Shown: one piece after another, positions 18,358 through 28,004 of the stretch
Position numbering within the stretch: the first letter of the stretch is position 1
Layout: each line of letters starts with the position of its first letter
NCBI RefSeq assembly: GCF_007860175.1
Contig: NZ_SJPX01000003.1
Coordinates: 1,003,380-1,067,379, forward strand
From: Rubripirellula reticaptiva
GTDB lineage: Bacteria > Planctomycetota > Planctomycetia > Pirellulales > Pirellulaceae
Length of the DNA stretch: 64,000 nucleotides
Direction: 5' to 3'
Notes under the pieces: model-generated
The model's input: only the letters and a program-made list of their open reading frames with translations
Databases searched by the model: none
Told to the model about the DNA's origin: nothing
Translations under genes and position numbers: made by a program

Positions 18358-18812
18358 TAGCGTATCGAAATGTTGCTTGCGATGGGCCAGGGGAGGACAA
18401 AGTCGTGTCGCTGCGGATGCGAAAAAGGTGCCGAACGGGTTGGCTTAGCTTGCCATCGAATAAAAAAAAACGGTGAGGCAGCCTCGAAAGGCTGTCTCAC
18501 CGTTTGTTTCAAAAACCACGAGAGGTCATCGATCGTTTTGTTGCCGCAATCCCACTCGACGTCAACAAAATTCACGAACCGCTCAACTTTTCAGAGTCTC
18601 ATCGCAATGAAACTCCTAGCACCGGACCATCGACATTGACAGTCCTTGCCGGTACAGAACTCAATCGGCCGATTATGCCGCTAGCTCGGATCGTAAGTGT
18701 CGAAACGAGCAACGGCGTTCGACTTCGTGACTCGTGGCGCGATTAAGTTGACTTTGCGGGCTGCGGGATTTTTTGTCACCGACAATTGGGGCTCGTTTCG
18801 GGGGGGGAGAGC
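18358..18812. other. Gap downstream of the seven-gene train
   Basis: 455 bp containing a terminator (18462-18505) and an 8-G homopolymer near 18800. No convincing gene: a plus-strand 80-codon frame starting with TTG has no ribosome site. If transcription of the train continues, this is a 300-base trailer before the terminator. Confidence 0.5.
18462..18505 (-). terminator. Intrinsic terminator, minus strand
   Basis: A 16-bp stem (AAACGGTGAGGCAGCC, 18468-18483; partner 18490-18505; one G-U pair) with a 6-nt loop. The nine A's before it on the plus strand give a U-tract in minus-strand RNA. It lies about 308 bp past the last gene of the train and could end it. No plus-strand gene needs it. Confidence 0.85.
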
Positions 18813-19961
18813 CTATCGCTGATAGATAGGCAAGTAGTGGTACCGAACGCTCAGACTAAGCAGGGTTAGTGCGGTAGCATAGACGGTTCCGATGTTTCGT
18901 TCTTCGCCCCCACGAGCAATCCAAGATCCGTTGCCCTGTTGAAGATCCAGCATCAGATCGGGAACCAACTTGTCGGCTTTCTCAGCGTATTTGCCGCCCG
19001 CTTGGTGCATGGCCTGCGCGTAGTAATAAAGTCCGTAAAAAAAGAACCGCTCGTTCGGCTTGGGTGGATTCTGCAGCAACCACTCCGACGCTCCGGTCAC
19101 CAGCGGCGATTCGTACTGGCCGCAAACTTGCATTGCCAGTAACCCGGCGGCAGTCATCGTGAACGACGGATGGAACGTGCCGGGCGTATACGTGAAACCG
19201 CTAACTTTGTCACGCGGGATCCCCTGGCGGTCGAGCGGTGATGCGTAAGAAAATTTTAAATAGTCTAGCGCGCTCTCAATCGCTTCGCCCGGAACGTCCA
19301 TGCCGTCGTTCTTGGCCGAACGCAGCGCCATCAATTGCCAAATCGAAACGGATAAGTCGGAATCGGAACTGTCCGGCGTGTACCGCCAACCGCCGCGAAG
19401 GTTTTCAGGCTTGCGGACATTCTGTGCTGCCAGAATCAGCTTGATTGCATCGACCAGTGAATCGTGGATGCGGGTATTTTGTTCTGGCGTTGCACCCATC
19501 CCCAGCATCTCGGTCAGCATCAACGTTACGATGCCGTGGCCGTACATCCGCGAACTGTCGCTGCCACCAAAGTAACCCTCCATCGTTTGATGATGGGGAT
19601 CCAAAACAAAGTTGATCGCGCTTTGCATCGCCCGTCCTCGTGCCGTCAATGTTGATGGCTGAGTCCCAATGGCTGCCATCGCCATTACAGCTAGTGCCGT
19701 CATTGCGACATCGTGTCGCCGATCCGTAATCGCACCGTCGGCTCGCTGAACCTTGACCAAATAGTCGACGCCGGATTCGACTGCGTTGTCGATGTCGTCC
19801 TTCAAGTACAGCGACGACGGTACATCATCGAATGGTTCTTGTGCGAACGACTTACCAGCGATTCCGGGGGACATCGCAAACAGCGAACCAATTCCCAACA
19901 AACAACGGCGGCGATCCAAGGAAACTGGATTGTGATGGGGCGAGAATGGTGTCTTGTGCAT
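18813..19961 (-). CDS. Prenyltransferase/squalene-oxidase repeat protein, Tat-exported
   Basis: 382 residues from MHKTPFSPHH. A Tat-like signal has DRRRCLLGIGS followed by a hydrophobic stretch and a likely cleavage near SFAQ. The remainder contains repeats of the prenyltransferase/squalene-oxidase alpha/alpha barrel type (GVDYLVKVQRADGAI, LNPPKPNERFFFYGLYYYAQ-like). The catalytic activity is unlikely; these secreted planctomycete members probably bind. The ATG is four bases past the stop of the giant coiled-coil gene, with AAGGGAAAGAG inside that gene as ribosome site. A longer in-frame N-terminus reads antiparallel low-complexity sequence and is rejected. Confidence 0.8.
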   Translation of the reverse strand: MHKTPFSPHHNPVSLDRRRCLLGIGSLFAMSPGIAGKSFAQEPFDDVPSSLYLKDDIDNAVESGVDYLVKVQRADGAITDRRHDVAMTALAVMAMAAIGTQPSTLTARGRAMQSAINFVLDPHHQTMEGYFGGSDSSRMYGHGIVTLMLTEMLGMGATPEQNTRIHDSLVDAIKLILAAQNVRKPENLRGGWRYTPDSSDSDLSVSIWQLMALRSAKNDGMDVPGEAIESALDYLKFSYASPLDRQGIPRDKVSGFTYTPGTFHPSFTMTAAGLLAMQVCGQYESPLVTGASEWLLQNPPKPNERFFFYGLYYYAQAMHQAGGKYAEKADKLVPDLMLDLQQGNGSWIARGGEERNIGTVYATALTLLSLSVRYHYLPIYQR

Positions 19962-19965
19962 CGGT

Positions 19966-22900
19966 CTACTCTTTCCCTTTCCCTGCGGCTTGATTGGCGA
20001 TCGCTCGGAAATAGGCCTCGATTTCGCGTCGATATTGGATCGGCACATTCGGCGCCGCCGATTCAGCAGCGTCGTCAGTGCGTCGCTGACGCAGTTCGCC
20101 CCACTGGATTCCGTTTCGATCGGTATCGCGAGAATCGACCGTTCCACCGTCCGGCATTTCACCGACCTTCGATTCATCACCCGGTTCGCCAGGCGGCGAA
20201 GGTTGATCCGAAGGTGGGCTCGGCGGTCCCTGCGACGGCGCGGGCGGATCAATTCGTTCTTGCCGTTGTTTGGCGGCAGCTTGTGATTGAGCTTCGACGA
20301 GCCCGGCCAACGTAGGCGAAGCCTCGGCCGCGGTCGATGGTTTGCTCTGGCCTGGTTTTTGACCAGGTTGCTGGCCAGGGTTATCGCCAGGCTCTTGCCC
20401 AGGCGGTTGGTCCGACGGATTCTCGCCTTCGCTCGGCTCGGAACCTTGCTCGGAATTCTTCTCCGCAGCGATTGAACGATCGAGTTCGTCGAGAGTTTGG
20501 GCGAGCTGCTGAGCACGTTGTTGAGTTGGGCTGGGCTGGGTGTCACCTTGTGATGGTTCCGGTCTTTCGCCTTGCGATGGCGGTTGCCCAGGTTCTTGGT
20601 CGCCGAACTGCTGACCCAATGAGTCGGCCGCTTGCTGGATGGCCGTTTCCGCCGCTGCGATCTTGCGACTCGCTTCGGGAGATTGTTTGGCATCTTTTGC
20701 AGCCTGGTCCAGCGACTCAGCCGCGTCGCTGGCCGCCTGAGTCGCTCCTTCGTCGATCTTTTGGGCTGATTCATCGAGCGCCGCGGCTTCCTGTTGGTGA
20801 TCGAGACGTTCTTCGTGTCGTGCCGCACGCTTTAGCGTTTCGGACGCTTCGTTCACGTCGCCAGCCACACGCTGTTGCTGCTTCGCGAGCGCGTCGGCGC
20901 GTTCGGCCGGTGCTCGCAATTGATCATCGACTTCAGATTGCTTGACCATCTCGTTCAGCGTCTCGCCGATTTCATCCAATTCGCTGCGAGAACGGGACGT
21001 CATCCGTTGGCTCAGCTCGGCGGCCGGGTTCGGTTTATCGAGTTTTTCGAGTCGTTGTTTTTCAAATTCCTTTCGCTGCGTTTCGGCTTGCGATTCCATC
21101 AACTTGGCAAGCTCAGCGGTTTGGCGAGCCGCCGCTTCGGCTTGCTGTGCTTCGGCTAGTTGTGTTTCTGTTCGCGCGAGCTCTTTTTCCAACGACTCCT
21201 TTTGCTTTGGTTCGCGTTTGATTCGATCCTGGATGTTGCCTTGTTCACGTTTGACGTCGCGCTGCTTCCGCTGGGCCGCTTGCATTCGCCGGTTCGCTTC
21301 TTGAACCGTTCGCTGCCAATCTTTACGAATGTCACCGGCTGCACGAGACGCTTGATTCATGGCATCGCGTTCGGATCGTTCAAGTTCACGAGCCAACTTT
21401 TCGCGTTGATCATCAGCTAGATCCACCGGTTTTTTTTCCGCAGCATCGGCGGCCGAATTGTCGATTGGCAGTAGTTGTTTGGACGCCTGATCAACGGCTA
21501 TCGCCATTTGCTTTGCCGTTTCGCGAATCTTGGTTAGCGGAGCGTTTTCGCCGCCCATTTGGTTCGTCTGATCAACTGCGTCTTTCAACTGTTGGCGAAC
21601 CGTTTCAACGGATTCCTTTAACATAGGCGTCGCTGCCGATTCACTAGCTCGTTTGCCAGTGTTCAGTAACGCATCGTTCACCATGCCCGTGCGACGGGCG
21701 ACGTCGGCGAGTTGTTTGGTGACACGGGTTTTGGTTTCTTGGAAAGCATCGTCGCTGCGCTGCAGTGTTTGGTTCATTCCGGCTTCATCACGCGCCGATT
21801 GTTCCAGCGACTTCTTGGCCTGGTCGACGGCTTGTTTCGCAATGTCCGATAATTCCTGCTGCATCGGTTGATTGCGTTTAAGTTCCTGCTCTAGCCGCTT
21901 CAACAATTCTTCGGGGCGGCTTTGTGCTGCGTCGGCGATGGTTTTGGCTTGGTTGAAACGTCGCTCAAGTTCATCGGCGATCTTCAATTCTTGTTCAGCC
22001 TTGCGTAGCTCGTCACGCGACTGGGAAACGTCTTCGCCGCTGGCTGCCTTTTCAAAGTGTTCAGCGGTCTGACGCAGCGACGTGGCAAGCTCCTCCATCG
22101 CCGTCGCAGCTTCCTGGAGTGATTTCTTGCGTTCCGCATCATCTTCAGCGACTGCATCTTTGGCTTCCGCCATTGCGTCTTCGGATCGTTGCTTCGCGTC
22201 CTGGATTTGCGCGACTGCAGCGTCAGCGTCGCGAGCCAATTCACGGTTCTCGGCGGAATTCAAATCAGCCGTGTTGGCAAAATCGACCAAGGCTTCCAGC
22301 GTCTGGGTGACCTCGGTCATCGCCGGTGTCTGCTGTGCCGCAAGTTCTTCGGCCGTCGGAGCCGAATCGTCGCTCCGTTCGTCGACTTGTTTCTTGACCT
22401 TTTCGACCATCTTTGCCGCTTTGTTCGCCTGTTCGGGCAGCGTCAACACGTACTTCGAAATCGTGGCGCGTGCTTCGGCCACATTCGGTTGCAATGTCGC
22501 AATCGCCGCAGCAAGTTTCTGGGCTAACGCGTGCAGCGGCGTGCCCGCGGCGATCATGTCATCGCTACTCCATCGCCGTTTCGACATGCGGTCTCGGGCC
22601 GTCGAGAAATCTTCGTTGTGTCGACTACGATCGATAGGCTCAATCAGCTTCCAATCTAATTTAAGTTTCTGCAGTAACCGAACTGGCCATTCCATCGCGG
22701 CGGCGTATTGTTCTAGCCACATCGCGTGTCCCCATTTTGCTGTGGCATCGGCGACCAATTTTCGCTCCGATTCAGCGAGTGAACGCACTTCGCGGAGTCC
22801 CATTTCGACTTCGTGAACGGCTTCGATGACATTGAATGCCGACGCCAGAGCGCGATGAACCTCCGAAGCGGGCTCGTCGCGATAGTCGACAAATCCATTC

Positions 22901-25647
22901 TCGGTAACGTTTTTGATCGCTCGGTCGATTAAGTTCAAATCGGCCGCATACTGCAGGTCAACCGAAGGTAGCGATCGATGCAGTTTGACCTCGCGCTGAA
23001 CACGAATGTTCCACTCTGATCGAGTCGAATCGAATTCATGATCGTTCCAGTTTGCGTCGCGGGCAAACTGTGCGGCTTTTTGCGAGTCCTTTTCACTGGC
23101 GACTCGGTCGCGCGCTCGAGTGGCACCCTGCCCGGCTTGTTCCATCTTTTCAATCGCTTCGCCGATCGCACCAATTTCTTTTTGAATGTCGCGAACCATC
23201 GACTGGATGTTTGGCGACAACCGATCATCGTTCATGCCGTGGCTGTACTTGTTCATTACCTCATTGCCAAACGACTCGACTAAAATTCTCAGTTGGCCTT
23301 CTGGTCGCATTTCCTGAGTGATGTCTTCGAAACGAATTTGCCAACTTTCGGACCATCGGCTCCATTGGTTTTGGAAATGTCGAAGCGTTGATTCAGGCAT
23401 CGTCAGTTTGTGCCGTTCGACCAATCGGTCGATCTCTTTCATTCGCCCCATAATCACGGTCAGGTAACGACCGAACCGTTCAAACGGCATCTTGGTTCCA
23501 TCCGTGTTCTCGGCGCGAATCAACGGACGCAAGCTGCGGTTAAGAGACGAAACATCGGACGCGATCGCGATCGTGAAATCTGTACCAAAGTGGCTTCGCA
23601 TGAGTTGATTGAGACGCGAGGCCTGAGCGGCGATCGACTTTGACTTTCCTGACGCGCTACGAAGTTCCTTTTCTCGCTCTTCCTTCCACGCGGGATGTTG
23701 CTCATCAGCCGCAAATAGTCCCGATGCAAACACATGCCTCAGTGATAGATCAAGGTTCTGTATGCCACGGCCCACCAATTCAATCGTTCGAGCGTTAGGA
23801 AGGTTGGTGGTATCAGAGATTTGTTGCTGAATCCGTGTCATCAGCGGATCTGTCGTCCCAGTAAGTTCATCAAGTTCCGTTTGTACGGCCCGAACGTTTT
23901 CGGGATCGAATGAATCAAAGGCAACTCGAAGGTTTTCGGATAACTTCGTCGCGCGGTTTGTCCATTCGTCGACCAGCGTGGCCAAGTTGGCGAGTTTGTC
24001 GAGTCTCTGATGACGGTCTCGGTCAAATTGTTCGTCCGCAACCAACAATTCGATAAACGGCGATTCACCTCGTTGACCAAGTCGGTCGATGGCGACCAGT
24101 CGAACTCGTACGATATCGCCGCCCGCTAGTTTGGTTGATTCTTGACCGTCAAACTCGCGATGCAATAGGTCCCAGTCCCAATCGATCTCGATTTGTCGAT
24201 CCGATCCAGGAATGGAAACGTTGCGCTCGACCAACGCGTAATTGTTGACTTGAAATTCTTGGATGACTCGGTCCATTGGCAAGTCGTCAGTCGCAATCGC
24301 CGACAACGCAACGACTTCCAAAGGCGAAACCATCAACTCGGTTGCTTGCGTGGCCGACCAAACAACGCTTGGCGGTCGATCAGCGATTGGTGTAATTGTG
24401 TTTTGCGGGCTGAAGGGATTGTTCAAGCCTGAACGCTGGCTGGTCGCATCGACTTGGTACTGAGTCGGTGTCTTGATAGGAATCATCGTGCGAAAGACTT
24501 CTCGCGAACCATCGACGGGTAACAGTTCATATTCTGGACCACGTGACCCGACACGGACCGCCGCTTCCTCGACTGCTTCGTCAAATCGGACCGTCAGATG
24601 AGCGCGAGTTCCGATGATCGCTTCCAGGTCACCGTGTTCGGCTTCTTCGATTCGGTCATCCAGGTTTGCATACCCCGGAAACTCGTACCGCTTCTCGTAA
24701 GACACAACACTCGGACGGGGCAGCGGTGTCAGCGTGTGCCACAGTGTGATCGCATCGCCGCCAACGATTCGGTAATGCATCGGTTCGGTTCCAACCAAAA
24801 CATTTGCCGCAAACAGTTCGCCTCGCGGTAGGCTTGGTTCTTCGTCGCCCGTCAATTTTGCTTTAGCGGTCGCAGGGCCTGCGATTCGGATCGACATGGG
24901 CGTTTGGCCATCCGTGCCATCATCCATTCGCCACTGCAACGTGACTTTGTCAGCCATCACGCCACCGACGCGCACGATCACACCAACCGCGTCGCCTTCG
25001 GCCACGAAACCTGTCGCGGGGTCCGGTGTCACGATCGTCAGTGACGTTAGCGACGCCCGCTGGATTGACAGACCAGGAAGCATGGCACGGGCAAACCGAC
25101 GGGCGAACTGTGCTCGCGGAATCAGCAGCATCGCCGATACGATCGCGACAAGGATCATCGCGCACATCATCCATCTTTTGACCAGAGTAATCGGCAACAG
25201 CTTGGTCACGTTGACCATCGAAGTGCGACGACCGACGCTGGTTTGCAGACGCTCCCGAAAACTTGCCGAACCGTTGGCAGAGTTTGGATCTGCAAGCTCG
25301 ACCGCGGACAATAAGTCATCACGCAGTCGCGGATCGGCGGATTCAAGCTGACGTGCAATTTGCCGCGGATCTTGCTGGCCAAGATGTCGCAGTCCGAATC
25401 GCCATGCCGACGCGCCGACAACGGCGTAACCGATCAGACTGAGCGTCCAGCGGACACCGTCTGACAATATCCAGACGTAATCGCAGACCGCGATGACGGA
25501 AACTGCAGCGATCGCCACGACCAATCCGACCGCGAAGGCGCGAAGGATCAACAGAGCTCGTCGCCGGCGAGTGAACTGCTGCAGCGCCGACGCTGTGGTG
25601 GGGCTGAGGTCGAGTGGGTTTTGCAAGTTTCCAGTGACAGATGCCAT
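19966..25647 (-). CDS. Giant DUF4175-like membrane-anchored coiled-coil protein
   Basis: 1893 residues. Three hydrophobic helices at about 30-55, 67-87 and 155-175 are followed by a long Glu/Gln/Ala/Arg-rich coiled-coil region, then a Pro/Gly/Ser/Glu/Gln linker (about 1700-1800), and a conserved C-terminal segment (VPIQYRREIEAYFRAIAN). It fits the DUF4175-type proteins found with BatA/von Willebrand genes. A periplasmic structural or tethering role is inference. The stop-to-start distances are 2 bp upstream and 4 bp downstream, so translation is tightly coupled. Confidence 0.72.
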   Translation of the reverse strand: MASVTGNLQNPLDLSPTTASALQQFTRRRRALLILRAFAVGLVVAIAAVSVIAVCDYVWILSDGVRWTLSLIGYAVVGASAWRFGLRHLGQQDPRQIARQLESADPRLRDDLLSAVELADPNSANGSASFRERLQTSVGRRTSMVNVTKLLPITLVKRWMMCAMILVAIVSAMLLIPRAQFARRFARAMLPGLSIQRASLTSLTIVTPDPATGFVAEGDAVGVIVRVGGVMADKVTLQWRMDDGTDGQTPMSIRIAGPATAKAKLTGDEEPSLPRGELFAANVLVGTEPMHYRIVGGDAITLWHTLTPLPRPSVVSYEKRYEFPGYANLDDRIEEAEHGDLEAIIGTRAHLTVRFDEAVEEAAVRVGSRGPEYELLPVDGSREVFRTMIPIKTPTQYQVDATSQRSGLNNPFSPQNTITPIADRPPSVVWSATQATELMVSPLEVVALSAIATDDLPMDRVIQEFQVNNYALVERNVSIPGSDRQIEIDWDWDLLHREFDGQESTKLAGGDIVRVRLVAIDRLGQRGESPFIELLVADEQFDRDRHQRLDKLANLATLVDEWTNRATKLSENLRVAFDSFDPENVRAVQTELDELTGTTDPLMTRIQQQISDTTNLPNARTIELVGRGIQNLDLSLRHVFASGLFAADEQHPAWKEEREKELRSASGKSKSIAAQASRLNQLMRSHFGTDFTIAIASDVSSLNRSLRPLIRAENTDGTKMPFERFGRYLTVIMGRMKEIDRLVERHKLTMPESTLRHFQNQWSRWSESWQIRFEDITQEMRPEGQLRILVESFGNEVMNKYSHGMNDDRLSPNIQSMVRDIQKEIGAIGEAIEKMEQAGQGATRARDRVASEKDSQKAAQFARDANWNDHEFDSTRSEWNIRVQREVKLHRSLPSVDLQYAADLNLIDRAIKNVTENGFVDYRDEPASEVHRALASAFNVIEAVHEVEMGLREVRSLAESERKLVADATAKWGHAMWLEQYAAAMEWPVRLLQKLKLDWKLIEPIDRSRHNEDFSTARDRMSKRRWSSDDMIAAGTPLHALAQKLAAAIATLQPNVAEARATISKYVLTLPEQANKAAKMVEKVKKQVDERSDDSAPTAEELAAQQTPAMTEVTQTLEALVDFANTADLNSAENRELARDADAAVAQIQDAKQRSEDAMAEAKDAVAEDDAERKKSLQEAATAMEELATSLRQTAEHFEKAASGEDVSQSRDELRKAEQELKIADELERRFNQAKTIADAAQSRPEELLKRLEQELKRNQPMQQELSDIAKQAVDQAKKSLEQSARDEAGMNQTLQRSDDAFQETKTRVTKQLADVARRTGMVNDALLNTGKRASESAATPMLKESVETVRQQLKDAVDQTNQMGGENAPLTKIRETAKQMAIAVDQASKQLLPIDNSAADAAEKKPVDLADDQREKLARELERSERDAMNQASRAAGDIRKDWQRTVQEANRRMQAAQRKQRDVKREQGNIQDRIKREPKQKESLEKELARTETQLAEAQQAEAAARQTAELAKLMESQAETQRKEFEKQRLEKLDKPNPAAELSQRMTSRSRSELDEIGETLNEMVKQSEVDDQLRAPAERADALAKQQQRVAGDVNEASETLKRAARHEERLDHQQEAAALDESAQKIDEGATQAASDAAESLDQAAKDAKQSPEASRKIAAAETAIQQAADSLGQQFGDQEPGQPPSQGERPEPSQGDTQPSPTQQRAQQLAQTLDELDRSIAAEKNSEQGSEPSEGENPSDQPPGQEPGDNPGQQPGQKPGQSKPSTAAEASPTLAGLVEAQSQAAAKQRQERIDPPAPSQGPPSPPSDQPSPPGEPGDESKVGEMPDGGTVDSRDTDRNGIQWGELRQRRTDDAAESAAPNVPIQYRREIEAYFRAIANQAAGKGKE

Positions 25648-25649
25648 CT

Positions 25650-28004
25650 TTACACCAACCCTGCTTTTTTACGCAGCCACCACTCGAGTCCGAGGACTCC
25701 TATGACAGCCCAAAACCAATAGAACGATTGCCAAACCAAGACATCCGATTCAACGATCGCGCCTGATGACAACGGTCGAAGTGAATCCAGGATCTCTGAC
25801 GCCGACGATTCATGCAGATAGACGCCACCTCCCGCACTGGCAATCTCGGTCAGAGCATTGCGATTCAAGCTGACGCGATTCATTTCCACGTTGTCTCGTG
25901 TTCCCACCCAGATTGGCGACGAAGCTTGCATTGCGGACGCGTCGAACCCGCTGGCGCGAATGCGGACTTCATAACTTCCAGCGGCCAACTTTTCCGTTGT
26001 GCCCAAATACGTTCCTCGCGCCGGATCGTCGATCGACATCGGAACGGTTGCGACCACTTCGTTGTCGGCGATCACTAATGCGTCGACCGTTGCATCGCCG
26101 ACGGGTTTGCCGTTGGTGTCTTGCAATCGCGCTCGGATCACCGCAGATTCGCCGGGGACATATTCAATCTGGTCGGTCCCGAGTGCCACATATTCATCGC
26201 TAGCCGCATAGGGTGGCTGCATTGATGCAGCCATCAACTGATTCCAAAATCTTGCGTGAAAGCGGTCGGCAACTTTGTAGCGCCAACGCCAAGACTGGTC
26301 CGACGAAACATAGAAGACTCGTCCCGCACCGAACAACCGCGTCACCAACCAAGGCGAGCGATTGCCTTCGGAGTTGACGATGTCCGCCCATGACTCGGCG
26401 CCCTCTTGCACTTCAACGGACACCGCCGATTGTGGCGCGGGCAATTGCAACCACAACTGTTCCAGATCAGTTTTCTCACCACCCAGGTTGAACAGAGGTT
26501 GTTCTAGACCTAGATGAGTAGGCGATATCGATGCAATGGAAGTCGACACGTCGCTGAGAAAACGCACTGGGACTAAGTCACTTAAAAAGTCGCTTGCCAC
26601 TCGTTTGACGCGACCGTATCGGCCGTCAATCACGATCAAGCCGCCGCCGCGAGTCACGAATTCCCGAATCAAACTTGCATCAGATGCATCAAATTGGTCG
26701 GGCGGCACTTCGCCAAGGACGATCACGTCGTACCGCGACATGACTTCGCGATTGCTGGGGAATTCGCCCGGCTCAATGCCTCGTTTCAAACGTAGGTTGT
26801 CAGTGCCGGGACCGTATAGAATCGTATCGACCGACCAAGCGGGATCGCGGTCAAAGACATTGCGGATGTAGCGCATCTCCCAGCGGCTCGATCCATCCAA
26901 AATCAGCATCCGGCGATCACGCATCGAAGCAGCGACGCGAAACGACATCGCGTTGTTGACATCACTACCGTCACCTTGAACCGGATCCAACCCCGCACGT
27001 AAATCCATCACCACGGTGCTGCGGCGGACGCCACGCTGCGATCCCGCATCCATATTGTCCAGTACCGACTTGACGTCGATCGCGAACGGAATCGTTTGCT
27101 TTTCGTTGGCGGTTGATCTGACAACTGTTTGCCAGACAACGTCGCCGCCTTCGCCAGATTCGATCCGAACGTTGAACTCGCGACCTTCCAACCCAAATTG
27201 ATTCAGCACGATCGTTCCGGCGAGCGTTCCATCGAACGCGACTGAATCGGGATGATCGATTTTCACGATTGCGACTTCGGTTGGTTCCGTTTCGCTGCCC
27301 ATGCCGATCGTGTGAACGGTCGCGCCGATGGTCTTCATCGGCCCCGCCAAGTCGATTGCAGATTTACCCACGTTGTCGCGGCCATCCGAGATCACGACGA
27401 GTGCCGTTTGAGTTAGTTCGGCAGAGTCCTCGGGATTGCCTGCGCCCACCGCGGAACGATGCTGGCTAAGTGCGGAAACTGCCGACGCCAAGTCGGTGCG
27501 TGTTCCATCCGGTTCAACCGATAGAAAAGCGATGGAGTCGGTTTCGCCAGAAGCGTAATCTTCGTCGGTGCTTGACCACACTGCGACGGGTTCGCCGGAA
27601 CTGAACGCGACGACGTCCACATCGTGGGTTGTCTTCAATGTTTCGAGCCAACCTTCCGACCCAGCCTCGCCCGTCAACATTCCCATTGCACGTTTGATTC
27701 GGCTCGGAGTCGCCGAGGCGGTTTCGCTGTCGGAAACGTTCATGCTTTGTGATGCGTCGATCGCAAACACGACACGACCAAGCGTTCCCACGGTCACGCG
27801 TCGATGCCAGACGGGGCCGGCCAAAATCAAGATCACCATCGCGACCGCGGACGCCCGCAACGCCGGCAGTACAAAACTTAACGGTCCTTCGATATTGCGG
27901 GTCTCACGCAGGTACAACCACGCCACCAGCGCCGCGGCGATCAGAGCCGCAGTGCATACCAACCAAGGCGAAAGGTCACTGGCGAATCGAATCGATGCTA
28001 ACAT
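25650..28004 (-). CDS. BatA/B-like von Willebrand membrane protein
   Basis: 784 residues from MLASIRF, whose ATG overlaps the stop of the previous gene (ATGA). Two N-terminal hydrophobic helices precede a VWA domain with metal site DASQS (83-87). A glutamine-amidotransferase-like domain follows from about 340 (VIVLGEVPPDQFDASD). A last hydrophobic helix is near the C-terminus (FYWFWAVIGVLGLEWW). Such proteins occur in Bat-type operons; molecular role unknown. An upstream in-frame start adds 17 residues and is less likely. Confidence 0.75.
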   Translation of the reverse strand: MLASIRFASDLSPWLVCTAALIAAALVAWLYLRETRNIEGPLSFVLPALRASAVAMVILILAGPVWHRRVTVGTLGRVVFAIDASQSMNVSDSETASATPSRIKRAMGMLTGEAGSEGWLETLKTTHDVDVVAFSSGEPVAVWSSTDEDYASGETDSIAFLSVEPDGTRTDLASAVSALSQHRSAVGAGNPEDSAELTQTALVVISDGRDNVGKSAIDLAGPMKTIGATVHTIGMGSETEPTEVAIVKIDHPDSVAFDGTLAGTIVLNQFGLEGREFNVRIESGEGGDVVWQTVVRSTANEKQTIPFAIDVKSVLDNMDAGSQRGVRRSTVVMDLRAGLDPVQGDGSDVNNAMSFRVAASMRDRRMLILDGSSRWEMRYIRNVFDRDPAWSVDTILYGPGTDNLRLKRGIEPGEFPSNREVMSRYDVIVLGEVPPDQFDASDASLIREFVTRGGGLIVIDGRYGRVKRVASDFLSDLVPVRFLSDVSTSIASISPTHLGLEQPLFNLGGEKTDLEQLWLQLPAPQSAVSVEVQEGAESWADIVNSEGNRSPWLVTRLFGAGRVFYVSSDQSWRWRYKVADRFHARFWNQLMAASMQPPYAASDEYVALGTDQIEYVPGESAVIRARLQDTNGKPVGDATVDALVIADNEVVATVPMSIDDPARGTYLGTTEKLAAGSYEVRIRASGFDASAMQASSPIWVGTRDNVEMNRVSLNRNALTEIASAGGGVYLHESSASEILDSLRPLSSGAIVESDVLVWQSFYWFWAVIGVLGLEWWLRKKAGLV

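Noticed and set aside
18504-18746. 80-codon plus-strand frame
   Set aside because: TTG start inside a terminator, no ribosome site, no recognisable family.
19962-20828. 290-codon N-terminal extension of the prenyltransferase-fold gene
   Set aside because: It runs through the giant gene in another frame, is basic and low-complexity, and a Tat signal with good ribosome site lies at 19961.
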